In this document: piece by piece, positions 7,436 through 15,924 of the stretch
How positions within the stretch are numbered: the first letter of the stretch is position 1
How the letters are laid out: each line of letters opens with the position of its first letter
Origin: CAWEHT01 sp963808455
Lineage (GTDB): Bacteria; Chloroflexota; Anaerolineae; CG2-30-64-16
DNA length: 18,867 nucleotides
Reading direction: 5' to 3'
Assembly (NCBI GenBank): GCA_963808455.1
Contig: CAWEHT010000017.1
Span: 1-18,867 of the forward strand
The notes under the pieces: model-generated
What the model was told of the DNA's origin: nothing
The model's database searches: none
What the model saw: only the letters and a program-made list of their open reading frames with translations
Made by a program: the position numbers and the translations under genes

Positions 7436-8248
7436 TTACCTCTCGGCCAGCGTCTTCAAGAAAAACATCAATAGCCGCGCGAAGGAATCCCGGCTCGCCC
7501 GCACGTCATAGTAGTCGCGCGCGGTATCGTTGAAAAAGCCACGGCCGGCCCCCTCATAAGTGTAATACTCAAAAGACTTGCCGGCCTCACGCATGGCTTC
7601 TGCAAAGCCGAGAATGCCTGCGTTGGCGTGAATGTCTTTGGTGCCGTAGAAAGCGACGACGGGACAGCCGATCTCCGCCAGCCTGGCGGCGGACGGCGCG
7701 GTCGCGTAGAAGACGGCGGCGCCCGAGAGCTCGGGCTCCTCACAGGCCAGGAGGATCGACAGCCCTTCGCCCATGCAGCCCACTTTCCCCCCGCGGGTCT
7801 CGGGCCGCTCGGCCCGCAGGTGCCGGACTGCGCTCCTGAGGGGGCCCACCTGGCCCTTCAGCCGGTCGGGCGCCGCGAAGGCAAATAGCTGCGCGATGGT
7901 CTCGCCGATCCGCAGCCGGTCGGGCTCGGGGAGCCTGGCGAGCGCGGCTTCCCTGGCCACGCGGTCAAACCGAACCTCCGCGGACAGCCCGCTCAAGAAG
8001 GCCATCGCCTCCCCGATACGCTGTTGCACGAGGGAGGCCGGCCGCGCGCCCCCGGTTGCATAGAGATCGGGAGCCAGGGCCGCATAGCCGGCGGCGGCGA
8101 TCCGGCGCGTCACGTCCTCGACATGACCGTCCACGCCCAAGATATCCGGGATGACGACCACTCCTGGAAGCGGGGCCGCCGCATGCTCGGGCAGAGCCAG
8201 ATAGCCCAGCTGGTCCTCATACCGGATCCATCCACACTTGAGTGCCAT
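7436..8248 (-). CDS. dienelactone hydrolase family protein, catalytic His replaced
   Basis: This 270-residue protein is an alpha/beta hydrolase of the dienelactone hydrolase family. Seen are the early strand and oxyanion region PGVVVIPDILGVDGHVEDVT (about 28-47), the nucleophile elbow VGCMGEG with C158 (family pattern GxCxGG), the acid residue D205 in YGTKDIHANA, and the late motif YEGAGRGFFND. In the family this last motif normally reads GAGHxFFND with the catalytic His; here R236 stands in its place. The fold is complete and the frame is open, but activity as a normal Cys-Asp-His hydrolase is doubtful. The family cleaves dienelactones in aromatic degradation, and many members have other esterase roles. 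A GAGGGG site lies about seven bases before the ATG. The gene is convergent with the MDR gene. Confidence 0.85.
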   Translation of the reverse strand: MALKCGWIRYEDQLGYLALPEHAAAPLPGVVVIPDILGVDGHVEDVTRRIAAAGYAALAPDLYATGGARPASLVQQRIGEAMAFLSGLSAEVRFDRVAREAALARLPEPDRLRIGETIAQLFAFAAPDRLKGQVGPLRSAVRHLRAERPETRGGKVGCMGEGLSILLACEEPELSGAAVFYATAPSAARLAEIGCPVVAFYGTKDIHANAGILGFAEAMREAGKSFEYYTYEGAGRGFFNDTARDYYDVRASRDSFARLLMFFLKTLAER

Positions 8249-8628
8249 TTTGATCCCCTCGCTCTATCGGTTTTGTGGCCCGGCGTCGTGGCCGGTGACG
8301 TATGTGTTCGAGGATGCGCAGCGCGTCGTGCAAGTCCTGCCGAGTTTTCCATCCCGCGCGGCGGGATGCGGCTGCGCAAGAAACCCCCCAATGTCATGCT
8401 GAGGCCGACTCCCTGACCGCGCTTGACGGGTCGGCGTGGCAGGCCGAAGCATCCGTTCCGGGAGTCGTGCGACGGATTCTCCCCCTGCGGGGACTTCGTC
8501 GCTGTGACTCGCCGCGGCAGGAGTCTTCTCGTCAACCCGAGCTTTGCACTGCGGTCAGAATGACAACGTCGCAGCAAGCGGGAGGGGAGTTTCTAGGCAG
8601 AACCCGGCCGAATCCTGGCGGCCGCCCC
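8249..8628. other. intergenic region holding repeats, no gene
   Basis: The 380 bases between the dienelactone hydrolase start and the amidohydrolase stop hold no convincing gene. They contain an 8-bp perfect hairpin, CATCCCGC-gcg-GCGGGATG (8350-8368), and the inverted TGTCAT repeat described separately. Confidence 0.6.
8392..8566. repeat. interspersed TGTCAT repeat, two halves in inverted order
   Basis: The left half runs from TGTCATGCTGAGG (8392) to CCGAAGCATCCG (8444-8455); the right half is the reverse orientation, from GACGGATTCT (8471) to CAGAATGACAA (8556-8566). Read on the minus strand the right half begins TTGTCATTCTGACCGCAGTG and continues with CAAAGCTCGGGT, nearly the same as bases 17104-17135. 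The two halves thus form a head-to-head pair of the family also found at 17068-17223 and 18255-18397. Confidence 0.75.
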
Positions 8629-9814
8629 CTACCCCGCCCGAAGGCCTTGTTGATCCGGAGGGAGGACGGCCCACGGTGCAGGCAGCTCGACCGGCAGCAC
8701 CGGCATGGGTTGTCCCGCCCTCACGGTCAGGACCGGAGTTAGCTTCGTGGTCCCCTCCATGGCCGTCATGGACGCATCGTGAAAAGTGTAATGGCCCCGG
8801 TCGAGCCTGAATAATGCGACGTCGGCAGGGGCGCCGGGCCGCAGTCGCGGCAGATCGCGGCGCCTGACCGCCGCGGCCGGGCTGGAGGTAGCCCGCCTGA
8901 TCACTTCGGGCAGGCTCACGCCCAGGTTCAGGAATTTGGAGAGCGTCGTTGGCAGATCGTACAACGGGCCCTGTACGCTCAGCTGGTGCGCATCCGAGCT
9001 GATCACATCAGGGTACACGCCCTGTGAAATCAGGGCCTCGGCGACCTCAAAGCTGAAGCTGCCCGACCCATGCCCAATATCCAGAATCAGGCCCTGATCC
9101 CGCGCCCGGCGAACGAAATCCCATAGACGGCCGTCCCCGTCGAGGATGCGGTGCTCGTAGCCCGTGAAGCTTGTGGGTGAGCACGTCACCCGGCCGGAGC
9201 AGCTCGATGATCTCCTTGAGGGTGGGCGGCCCCATATAGATGTGGACCATCAATGGCAAGTCCACAAGATCGGCCAACTGGCGGGCCAGCCGGAGAGGTT
9301 CAATACCGGTCCCGCGGGTCGTTTCCGCATCGATTCGGGCTTTGATGCCGACGATCAGGTCGCGGTTGGCCTCTACAGTCGACCCGGCCGCCGCCAGATC
9401 GCAATGCTCGAGGCAGGCCAGCTCGTAGGTACGCCCCGGCAGCCCGATCCCCGAGATGTTCAAGAATGCCAAAACCCGGCTCTGCCGCCCCTCGACGTAC
9501 CGCCGGAAGGCACGGAAGGTGTAGGCGCCGGCAGAACCGGCATCCACCCACGTAGTAACACCGGTTCGAGAGCCCAAGGGGTCGGGATCGATTCCCCAGT
9601 ACGAGCCGCCCTCGAAGGTCTGGGTGTGGAGATCAAACAGGCCGGGCGTAACCAGCAGGCCCGTGGCGTTGATGACCTGGCGGCTTGCCTCCTGGGGGAT
9701 GGCATGGTCCAGGGCTGCGATGGCCCCTCCCCGGATGGCCACGTCAAGCGGTCCCTGGAGACCCTCACCCGGGTCCAGGACTTGCCCACCTTGAATCAGC
9801 AAATCAAACGGCAT
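8629..9814 (-). CDS. amidohydrolase/deacetylase family metallohydrolase (one frameshift)
   Basis: The gene codes for about 394 residues in two frames. The first frame gives MPFDLLIQGGQVLDPGEGLQ, the metal-site segment TPGLFDLHTQTFEGG, GVTTWVDAGSAGAYTF, the lysine segment IVGIKARI, MVHIYMGPPTLKEII and GDVLTH. The second frame gives SFTGYEHRILDGDGR, DIGHGSGSFSFEVAEALI, DVISSDAHQLSVQGP and LRPGAPADVALF. One extra base near 9172 separates them. The family (dihydroorotase-like, EF_0837/PRK09237 group) deacetylates or deaminates small amides or amino acid derivatives at a binuclear metal site. The first metal motif, normally HxH, reads HTQ here, from a CAG codon. The start ATG at 9814 has GAAGGAG about nine bases upstream. 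It could be a pseudogene or carry two sequence errors; order and spacing of motifs leave the family clear. Confidence 0.8.
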
Positions 9815-10325
9815 CCTTGCGGGCTCCTTCACGGGCCTGCGCGCACCCGGCTCGGCTGGCCCCCGGACCCAATCGTCTGAGCGTCCTGGGCGCCGACCTT
9901 TGCCCCGGGAGATCCTCGACGCCATGCTGGCGCAGCGGGCTTGCAATCTGCCACCTCTTCCAGCCACCCACGGCGGGGTTCTGGCGCCGGCGACATGAGC
10001 AAAGAAATGTACGGATATATGGAACCGGCCTTCGAGCCGTTCTCATCGCTGTCACCCAACGAATGTCCGCCGCTGCAAGCGGACCGCCTGGATCGCTTCC
10101 GAGCTCCGTTCTCTCACCGGCACAGTGGCCATCCCTGGTCATGATGAGGATGCGCTCGATTTCATCGAAGCTGATGGCGGTAAATGGCTGAGATGCGATC
10201 ACCCTGGCGTTTGCCCCCTCCCACGTACAGCACCCCACCGCGCTCTCCAGATGCTCCATGGGCTGGACCACCAGCGCTCCCACCTGCTCTAACACCGTCG
10301 AGGTAATTTCGATTCTTCCAACCAT
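9804..10325 (-). CDS. doubtful protein of unknown family
   Basis: An open frame of 173 codons begins with ATG at 10325. The first 100 or so residues look like a real protein (MVGRIEITSTVLEQVGALVV, FTAISFDEIERILIMTRDGH), with balanced hydrophobic and charged residues, but I recognise no family. After about position 10060 the sequence turns into Arg/Pro/Gly-rich text typical of non-coding GC-rich DNA, and another frame (SIYPYISLLMSPAPEPRRGW at about 9965-10025) looks no worse, so a frameshift is possible. The stop overlaps the amidohydrolase start by 11 bases, which would allow coupling if real. No good ribosome site is seen. Confidence 0.3.
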   Translation of the reverse strand: MVGRIEITSTVLEQVGALVVQPMEHLESAVGCCTWEGANARVIASQPFTAISFDEIERILIMTRDGHCAGERTELGSDPGGPLAAADIRWVTAMRTARRPVPYIRTFLCSCRRRQNPAVGGWKRWQIASPLRQHGVEDLPGQRSAPRTLRRLGPGASRAGCAQAREGARKDAV

Positions 10326-10338
10326 GCCATTGGCGTCG

Positions 10339-10421
10339 GTAGTACCCCAGGCCTAAGGCGTGGACGCTATCTTCAAACCAAGCTGTAAGCGTTCGTAGTA
10401 CCCCAGAACTAGGGCGTAGAC
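10339..10421 (+). repeat. pair of 27-bp direct repeats (GTAGTACCCCAG...)
   Basis: A 27-base sequence starting GTAGTACCCCAG occurs at 10339-10365 and again at 10395-10421, with 29 bases between. The second half differs slightly: GCCTAAGGCGTGGAC against AACTAGGGCGTAGAC. It lies in the gene-free stretch before the chemoreceptor remnant. From 10326 to 10720 I see no convincing gene. Confidence 0.7.
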
Positions 10422-10719
10422 TGAGTTACAGTGCTATATGTGAAGTGCGAAGCCTTTCCTATGCGAAGCGCGCCACGAGCCTCGCCAGGTCCGCGACCGG
10501 TGTCGGACCAATCGTGGCCACGCCTCAAACCGTGAGCCGGTCGCAGCGCGCTTGTGAAGTAACGGGTCTACGGGCAGCATGTGTGCCTTTGGCGATTTTC
10601 ATGGTCTGCATTCGACCGGTAGGGTCGATCGGAAAGGATCGAAGGCTCATATGTCAAGTCCGTGCGGAGACCTTGGAAAGTACACACTTCTCGCAGTTTC
10701 GGGGGAATCCAGAGATCGT

Positions 10720-11246
10720 GTGATGATCGCCTTGATCGGGGCCGGCCTGTGCCTGGCACTGCTGTCCTGGCTGCTCATGGATCATCTGGTGCTGAGGCGC
10801 TTGCGCAGGTTGACGGCTATAGCACGTGAGGCTGCCCTGGGCAACATCGAAGTTAGCGTAGGCGATACCACGGGCAAGGATGAGCTGCATGCGATGGCGC
10901 GTGCCCTCCAGGACCTGGTGGCTTACCTGCAGGCCATGGCCGACGCGGCCGACAGATTGGCAAAAGGTTGACCACCGTTGAGGAGGTATCGGCCACGGCG
11001 CAAGAGCTATCAGCCCAGGTTGAGGAGGTGGCCGCCTCTGCCAAGGATTTGGCGACCCTCGGCGAGGAGCTCCATGGCACAGTCAGGCGCTTCCGCCTGG
11101 AATCGGATGGCGGCTCGGGAGACACATTTGGCAGCGCTGCGCCTGAGCGTATGGCAGCACCTATGGCAGCCTTTGGGGAGGGCCAGCGGGTTTCAGAGTC
11201 AAAGCGGTCGAGCACGGCAGTGGGGGCACTCGCGAAAGAGGCATGA
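10720..11246 (+). pseudogene. methyl-accepting chemotaxis protein, internally deleted remnant
   Basis: The piece has one membrane helix (MIALIGAGLCLALLSWLLM), then a HAMP-like stretch (LRRLTAIAREAALGNIEVSV, DELHAMARALQDLVAYL, ADAADRLAKG) ending in a TGA at 10969-10971. In the next frame, from 10968, it goes straight to the very last part of a chemoreceptor: VEEVSATAQELSAQVEEVAA, SAKDLATLGEELHGTVRRFR and a tail. The ligand-binding region and the whole signalling hairpin, about 350 residues in the neighbouring intact receptor, are missing between HAMP and tail. It cannot signal to CheA as it stands. It lies directly upstream of a full-length receptor of the same architecture, so it is probably the leftover of a tandem duplicate. 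Confidence 0.75.
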
Positions 11247-11554
11247 AGTGACCATCGCTCCTGAAAGGACAAGCTGAGGCAGGGCTGGCCGGGCATGGGC
11301 GCCACCACTTGCCTGGCTCGGCCGGTTGGGAAAAGAGCTGTGCTTGCAGGCTTTCCTTTCTGGAGCGGTGCTTTGTCTCGTAATCGACCCCGGTCATTGC
11401 CGGCCCACCATGGCCGCATCTGGCTGATCGGTGTGCGCTGATTCCCTGGTCGTTGGAGCACCCCTTGGCGACGCCAGGCGCCAGGAGTGCCGGGGGCGAC
11501 AATTGGGCACCTGCGTACATGACCGACCAACATTCACCATCAGGAGACAGAACG
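11247..11554. other. intergenic region before the chemoreceptor
   Basis: These 308 bases hold no convincing gene on either strand; open frames here are Arg/Pro-rich and lack ribosome sites. No clear promoter was found, apart from the ribosome site AGGAG at 11542-11546 that sets the start at 11555. Confidence 0.5.
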
Positions 11555-14368
11555 ATGTGGGGCAAGATTCAGAGGGGAATCAGACAGAACTTGGCGGTAC
11601 GGTCGTCGTTGCGGGCGCGCCTGCTGGTTAGCGCGTTGGTCTTGGCCTTGGTTCCGGCCTTGATAAGCGGTGGGTTGGGGCTGTACACGAGCACGAAGTC
11701 TATCCAGGGGGAGATCTACGAGCGGCTGCTCTCTATGGCCCAGGCCAAGGCGCAACGGACCAACAGCTGGGTCAACAACCGGCAGCGTGAGATCATGGCC
11801 CTGGCTCGGGATGAAGACATCAAAAGCATGGACCCGGCCCGCGCCGGGGAGGCTTTGAAGGCAGCCTTCGCCGCGTATGGCAGCACCTTTCAGGCGATCT
11901 ACCTGGTGGACACCCAGGGGACCGTGGTGGCGAGCAGCGCTCGCTTCGAGGGCACGAGCTTCAAGGACATGCCCTACTTCCAGTTGACCATCGCCGGCCA
12001 GCCGGTGATCTCCGACCCCTTCGCCTCCAAGACCAGCGGTGACGTGGTGGTCGCGGTCACCGCGCCGATCAAAGACACCCACGGCCAGGTGCTGGGCTTC
12101 ACCCAGGGCGACCTGTCGCTGACCCAGTACTACAAGACCGACCTGTCCGTCACCGGCACCGGCAGCGGTTACTTCTACATGGTGGACAGGAATGGGGTTC
12201 TTATCGCCCATCCTACCCAGGACAAGTTGCTGAAGGAGAACCTGACCCAAGACCCGAGCGCGGCGCTGGCAGCCGCCGCGACGGCTATGACCCACGGCCA
12301 AGACGGGATGGCCCGCTACGTCTATGAGGGAGTGGACAAGTTCGTAGCCTACGCTCCGGTGGGCGTCAACGGTTGGGCGCTCGCCCTGACCCAGCCTGCC
12401 GGCGAGGTGACCGCGGGCATGGACCGGGATACCCGCATGATGGCGGCCCTGCTGGCGGTGCTCGTCTTGCTGGGGGCGCTGGCTTCAGCCTGGCTGGCGG
12501 CCTCGATGACGCGGCCGCTGGCCGTGCTTCAGGGCGAGACGCTGGACCTGGCGCTGGGCGACCTCGACGCGAACAAGGATGCAGCGGCGCGGGCGGGCCT
12601 CGCGCGGCGGGCGGACGAGATCGGCGAAGCGGGCCGCAGTCTGCAGGAAGTCCGCGCTTACCTGAGCGTGATGACCGCCGCGGCTGGCCGGTTGGCTGCC
12701 GGTGACCTGACCGTGCAGGTAGCCCCCCGGTCGGCAGCCGACCAGCTGGGCCAGGCCTTCGGAAAGATGGTAGGCGATCTGGGCCGTCTGATCGGGCAGC
12801 TCACCAGTGCGGCGCGGCAGGTCAGCGGGGCGAGCGAAGGGCTGACGTCGGCGGCCTCGAAGGCCGGCCTGGCCACCGGCCAGGTCACGGCGACCATCCA
12901 ACAGGTGGCGCAGGGCGCGGCATCGCAGGCTGAGCAGGCTGCGCAAGCCTCGACTTCCGTGGACGCCATGGCAAGGGAGGTCGAAGGCATCCTGCAAGGC
13001 AGCAAGCAGCAGACAGCGGTGGTGCGCGAGGCACGCCAGGCCGTCAAACGCCTTGTCGCAACGCTCGCCGAAACGACTCAGGCCACCCAGGTCGGCGCAA
13101 ACGCCGCCCTCAAGTCCGCCGAAGCTGCCAGGGCGGGCGAGGCTACCGTCGGCCGCACGCTACAGCGCATGCAGGCGATCCAGGAGGGAACTGCGACCGT
13201 CGCCCACGCGGTACAGGAAATGGGCCGGCGCTCCGAGGAGATCGGCAAGATCATCGGCACGATCAATGATGTAGCCGATCAGACCAATTTGCTGGCCCTC
13301 AACGCGGCCATCGAAGCCGCCCGCGTGGGCGAGCAGGGGCGCGGCTTCGCCGTGGTGGCCGACGAAGTCCGTAAGCTCGCCGAAAAAACCGCCGGGGCCA
13401 CCCGTGAGATTGCGGGCCTGATCCGGGCCGTGCAGAGTAGCATCGACGAGACGGTCCAGGCCACCCACGCGGCGGGCGACCAGGTTAACCAAGGCGTCCG
13501 CGATGCCGGCGAGGCCGGGCAGGCCCTCGCCCAGATCCTGGATGCGGCCGAGCAGAACCACCGGGCGACCGCCCAGATCCAGGCCGCCGGCGACAAGATC
13601 CACGAGCTGGCTATCATCGTTGAAGGGGGGCTGGGCACGGTATCCGACGTGAGCGGTCAGAATGAGACCGCCACAGCCGCCTTGAGCGAGCAGCTCGGAG
13701 TGGTGACCGCCGCCGCCGAGTCTGTGGCGGCCACCGCCGAAGAGAACTCGGCAGCGGCCGAAGAGGTCTCAGCCACCACCGAGGAGTTGGCCACGCAGGT
13801 GGAAGAGGTCTCCGCAGCGGCGCAGCAATTGGCCCAGCAAGCGATCTCCTTGCGGGCGTTTGCTGCCCAGTTCAGAACTGATGAGGCCGGCTGCCGAGAG
13901 GACATCTCCACAGTGTTCGAGACCTTCAAGCAGGCCCATCTCGATTGGATCAAGCGTGGTCAGGAGATGATCGACACCGGCGAGGCGCTCGATGAGCGCG
14001 AGCTGCGTGACGCTGGAAGGTGCGCGCTGGGCCAATGGTATGGGGGGATAGGGAAAACGCAGTGGGGCGGCATGCCGGAGTACGAGGCCATCGCAGCGCC
14101 GCACCGGCGGGTCCACGAGGGGGCCGGGGCCGTCGCCACGGCAGTGCGGAAGGGTGACCGGGCCGGCGCGGAGGCGGCGCATCGCGCCCTGGTGCAAGCC
14201 TCTCACGAGGTGGTCGCCGCCCTTGAAAGGCTGGAGAAGCAGGCCACGCGCCAACAGGCAAGCATCCGGAGTCCGGAGCCGGCAGCCGTGCCAACTTCCT
14301 CACCGGCGACGCTGTGTGCCGCGACGGGAGGCCAGTTGGCTCGGGGCTGGCCCGCACGCTTCCGGTGA
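11555..14368 (+). CDS. methyl-accepting chemotaxis protein with C-terminal CZB domain
   Basis: This 937-residue inner-membrane receptor has TM1 at about 21-44, a periplasmic dCache-like sensor at about 48-290 (FQAIYLVDTQGTVVASS, DMPYFQLTIAGQPVISDPF, SGYFYMVDRNGVLIAHP), TM2 at about 295-318, HAMP from 320 with a second HAMP-like stretch (AAGRLAAGDLTVQV) near 377-390, and the signalling hairpin with its conserved tip DQTNLLALNAAIEAAR at 575-590. The C-terminus holds a chemoreceptor zinc-binding (CZB) domain with ligands H795 (AHLDW), C823 (RCALGQW), H850 and H854 (PHRRVH); the C-to-H and HxxxH spacings match those known in DgcZ. CZB domains sense zinc or, through the Cys, oxidants such as hypochlorous acid. 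The start ATG 11555 follows AGGAG by eight bases; the open frame extends back to 11453 without one. No che genes are nearby. Confidence 0.95.
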   Translation: MWGKIQRGIRQNLAVRSSLRARLLVSALVLALVPALISGGLGLYTSTKSIQGEIYERLLSMAQAKAQRTNSWVNNRQREIMALARDEDIKSMDPARAGEALKAAFAAYGSTFQAIYLVDTQGTVVASSARFEGTSFKDMPYFQLTIAGQPVISDPFASKTSGDVVVAVTAPIKDTHGQVLGFTQGDLSLTQYYKTDLSVTGTGSGYFYMVDRNGVLIAHPTQDKLLKENLTQDPSAALAAAATAMTHGQDGMARYVYEGVDKFVAYAPVGVNGWALALTQPAGEVTAGMDRDTRMMAALLAVLVLLGALASAWLAASMTRPLAVLQGETLDLALGDLDANKDAAARAGLARRADEIGEAGRSLQEVRAYLSVMTAAAGRLAAGDLTVQVAPRSAADQLGQAFGKMVGDLGRLIGQLTSAARQVSGASEGLTSAASKAGLATGQVTATIQQVAQGAASQAEQAAQASTSVDAMAREVEGILQGSKQQTAVVREARQAVKRLVATLAETTQATQVGANAALKSAEAARAGEATVGRTLQRMQAIQEGTATVAHAVQEMGRRSEEIGKIIGTINDVADQTNLLALNAAIEAARVGEQGRGFAVVADEVRKLAEKTAGATREIAGLIRAVQSSIDETVQATHAAGDQVNQGVRDAGEAGQALAQILDAAEQNHRATAQIQAAGDKIHELAIIVEGGLGTVSDVSGQNETATAALSEQLGVVTAAAESVAATAEENSAAAEEVSATTEELATQVEEVSAAAQQLAQQAISLRAFAAQFRTDEAGCREDISTVFETFKQAHLDWIKRGQEMIDTGEALDERELRDAGRCALGQWYGGIGKTQWGGMPEYEAIAAPHRRVHEGAGAVATAVRKGDRAGAEAAHRALVQASHEVVAALERLEKQATRQQASIRSPEPAAVPTSSPATLCAATGGQLARGWPARFR

Positions 14369-14391
14369 GCCGTTCCTGAGAGCACATTCAT

Positions 14392-14419
14392 GGGCCAAGG
14401 GCCGCGCGGCCCTTGGCCC
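14392..14419 (+). terminator. strong hairpin terminator after the chemoreceptor
   Basis: A perfect 12-bp stem GGGCCAAGGGCC / GGCCCTTGGCCC with a GCGC loop lies 23 bases after the stop. The following GATTTGTC is a weak U-tract, so termination is likely but may be partial. Confidence 0.75.
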
Positions 14420-14483
14420 GATTTGTCATCATCGCACAGAAAGGCGTACTTTCCTCGCAGCCATCTGGCGCGGTGCGGCGGCC

Positions 14484-14730
14484 AATGAAATATTGGCGGG
14501 CCCCGAACGGTCCGGAATCAGCACCTTACGCCGGCAACGGGCATCCCGATGCTGAGGTACCCCAGCGCCTGTGTACGCTGAATTTCATCGAGGTATCGCT
14601 CGAAGAACCAGACGAGGCAGGGATTAGGGTGAGGCATTGGTTGCTTGAGCAGTTCCGCCGAGAAATGCCGCTGGTCTTCGACGGCGTCGAATCCCGGCGC
14701 TTTGCCGAAGCGGCGCACGCATTCGCCTAA
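14484..14730 (+). CDS. doubtful small protein; coding strand unclear
   Basis: On the plus strand, from ATG 14484 to TAA 14730, the frame gives 81 residues, the latter half protein-like (FIEVSLEEPDEAGIRVRHW, LLEQFRREMPLVFDGVESRR). On the minus strand, from GTG 14718 to TGA 14518, another frame gives 66 residues that look as good (LLKQPMPHPNPCLVWFFERY, LDEIQRTQALGYLSIGMPVA). Both have mostly G or C in third positions and neither has a strong ribosome site. The minus reading would follow the acyltransferase gene by 58 bases; the plus reading follows the chemoreceptor terminator. I recognise neither family. At most one is likely real. Confidence 0.3.
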
Positions 14731-14776
14731 TGGCCAGGAGCAGCCGCGGGGTGAACCCAGACCGCCCCCCGCGCCC

Positions 14777-15683
14777 CTAGCTCGGCACGCTGGCCGAGAG
14801 GTGCGGCCAGAGGGGATAGTACATCAGCCATTGCTGTGGCGCCCGGCGGATGAAGCCGGCGATCACGTCGAGGACCGTTTCGGCAGTTTCAAGGATGGCA
14901 GTCGTATCACGGCCGCCCGACTGCATGGGGATGGGTTCGGAGACCGTCAAGCCGTACTGGCCGCCGGGACTCATTGACACGGCAGCGGCGATCACTGGCA
15001 CGTGCGCCTGCATCGCCATGCGAATATAGCCGGCGGGCAGGAAGCTTGGCTGCCCAAAGAACGCCAGCGAGCGCTTCTTGCCCTCGATGGGCCTGTCGAT
15101 GCCGGTGATGACCAGCCCGCCATCTTTCAAGCGCTGCACGGCCTGTCGCGTCGCCTCGTCGCTCACAGGTGTGATCGAGAAGCCGTCGGCGGCGCGGATG
15201 CTGTTGTGCGATCGGTACCCGCCGGTCGGCGCGGCCAGCGTCAGCAGCTGCGCCTGTAGGCCTCGCGAGGCGTTGGCAATGAAAAGCAGGTCGTAGTTGC
15301 TCAGATGCGGGATCACCACAAGCGCACCGCCTCGCCGGCTTTGGCTGCGCTCGATGAGGGCACCCATGGAGTCTGTCAGGGGGGCCAACGCCTGCATGGC
15401 GTCGGAGTTCCGGCGGCAATGGTACAGGTCGAAGAGGCAATGAGCCTGGTGGCGCATCACACCCAGGGCCGCCCGGTCCAGTTCGCGCGCCGATAGGCTC
15501 TGATTGCTGATGACCCATTGATTGGCGCGCACCCCGCGCACCCACGCCAGGCCTTTCCGCCGGGCCACGCGATCGGCGATCGCGCGGGCTCACCGGGTAG
15601 CCGACGTTCGGCGCGACCAGCCGTGCCAGGAAGAGCGCCATGCCCACGGCCAGCCCGCTGTTGATCATCGTTTGTAGATTCAA
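14777..15683 (-). CDS. lysophospholipid acyltransferase, HtrB/LpxL-like (one frameshift)
   Basis: The protein reads as about 301 residues across two frames. The first frame gives the hydrophobic start NLQTMINSGLAVGMALFLAR and LVAPNVGYPV; the second, after an indel near 15585, gives AIADRVARRKGLAWVRGVRA and NQWVISNQSLS, then LVVIPHLSNYDLLFIANAS with the catalytic HxxxxD (H then D in PHLSNYD). Also seen are GGLVITGIDRPIEGKKRSLA, FLPAGYIRMAMQAHVPVIAA, and the C-terminal WLMYYPLWPHL. The family acylates lipid A precursors in Gram-negatives or phosphatidylinositol mannosides in actinobacteria; in other phyla the acceptor is a different glycolipid, which cannot be told here. The start is TTG 15683 or ATG 15668. 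A good promoter lies just upstream. Divergent from the histidine kinase. Confidence 0.8.
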
Positions 15684-15718
15684 TCAGCCCATCGCTTTAG
15701 ATCCAAAAGCATGATCAG

Positions 15719-15747
15719 ATTATAGCTGAGAAGGTCCATTCGGGCAA
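15719..15747 (-). promoter_or_regulatory. sigma70-type promoter of the acyltransferase gene
   Basis: On the minus strand TTGCCC (15742-15747), a 17-base spacer and a perfect TATAAT (15719-15724) are present. Transcription would start near 15712, about 30 bases before the first possible start codon at 15683. Confidence 0.65.
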
Positions 15748-15924
15748 CCCGGTCCCGCACCCAGGTGTCTCGAAGCAAGAAAACGGTACTACTTCGCTAT
15801 TGCGTTTGCGACCGCTCCAGCCATTGATATTACCAAGGCCATTGGCCGATTCACTCAAACTCGAATTCGTCCAACCGTCCTGCATGTTGGGCGGACCGCG
15901 AACATCACTTTAGCCGGGTGCAGT

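Noticed and set aside
9164..9880. 238-codon plus-strand frame
   Set aside because: It is antisense to the amidohydrolase, whose metal-site motifs are clear on the minus strand.
10445..10723. 92-codon plus-strand frame before the chemoreceptor remnant
   Set aside because: No ribosome site, no recognisable motif and unremarkable composition; it could hold decayed sensor sequence but nothing supports that.
11540..12301. 253-codon minus-strand frame
   Set aside because: It is antisense to the N-terminal half of the chemoreceptor, which has membrane, dCache and signalling motifs on the plus strand.
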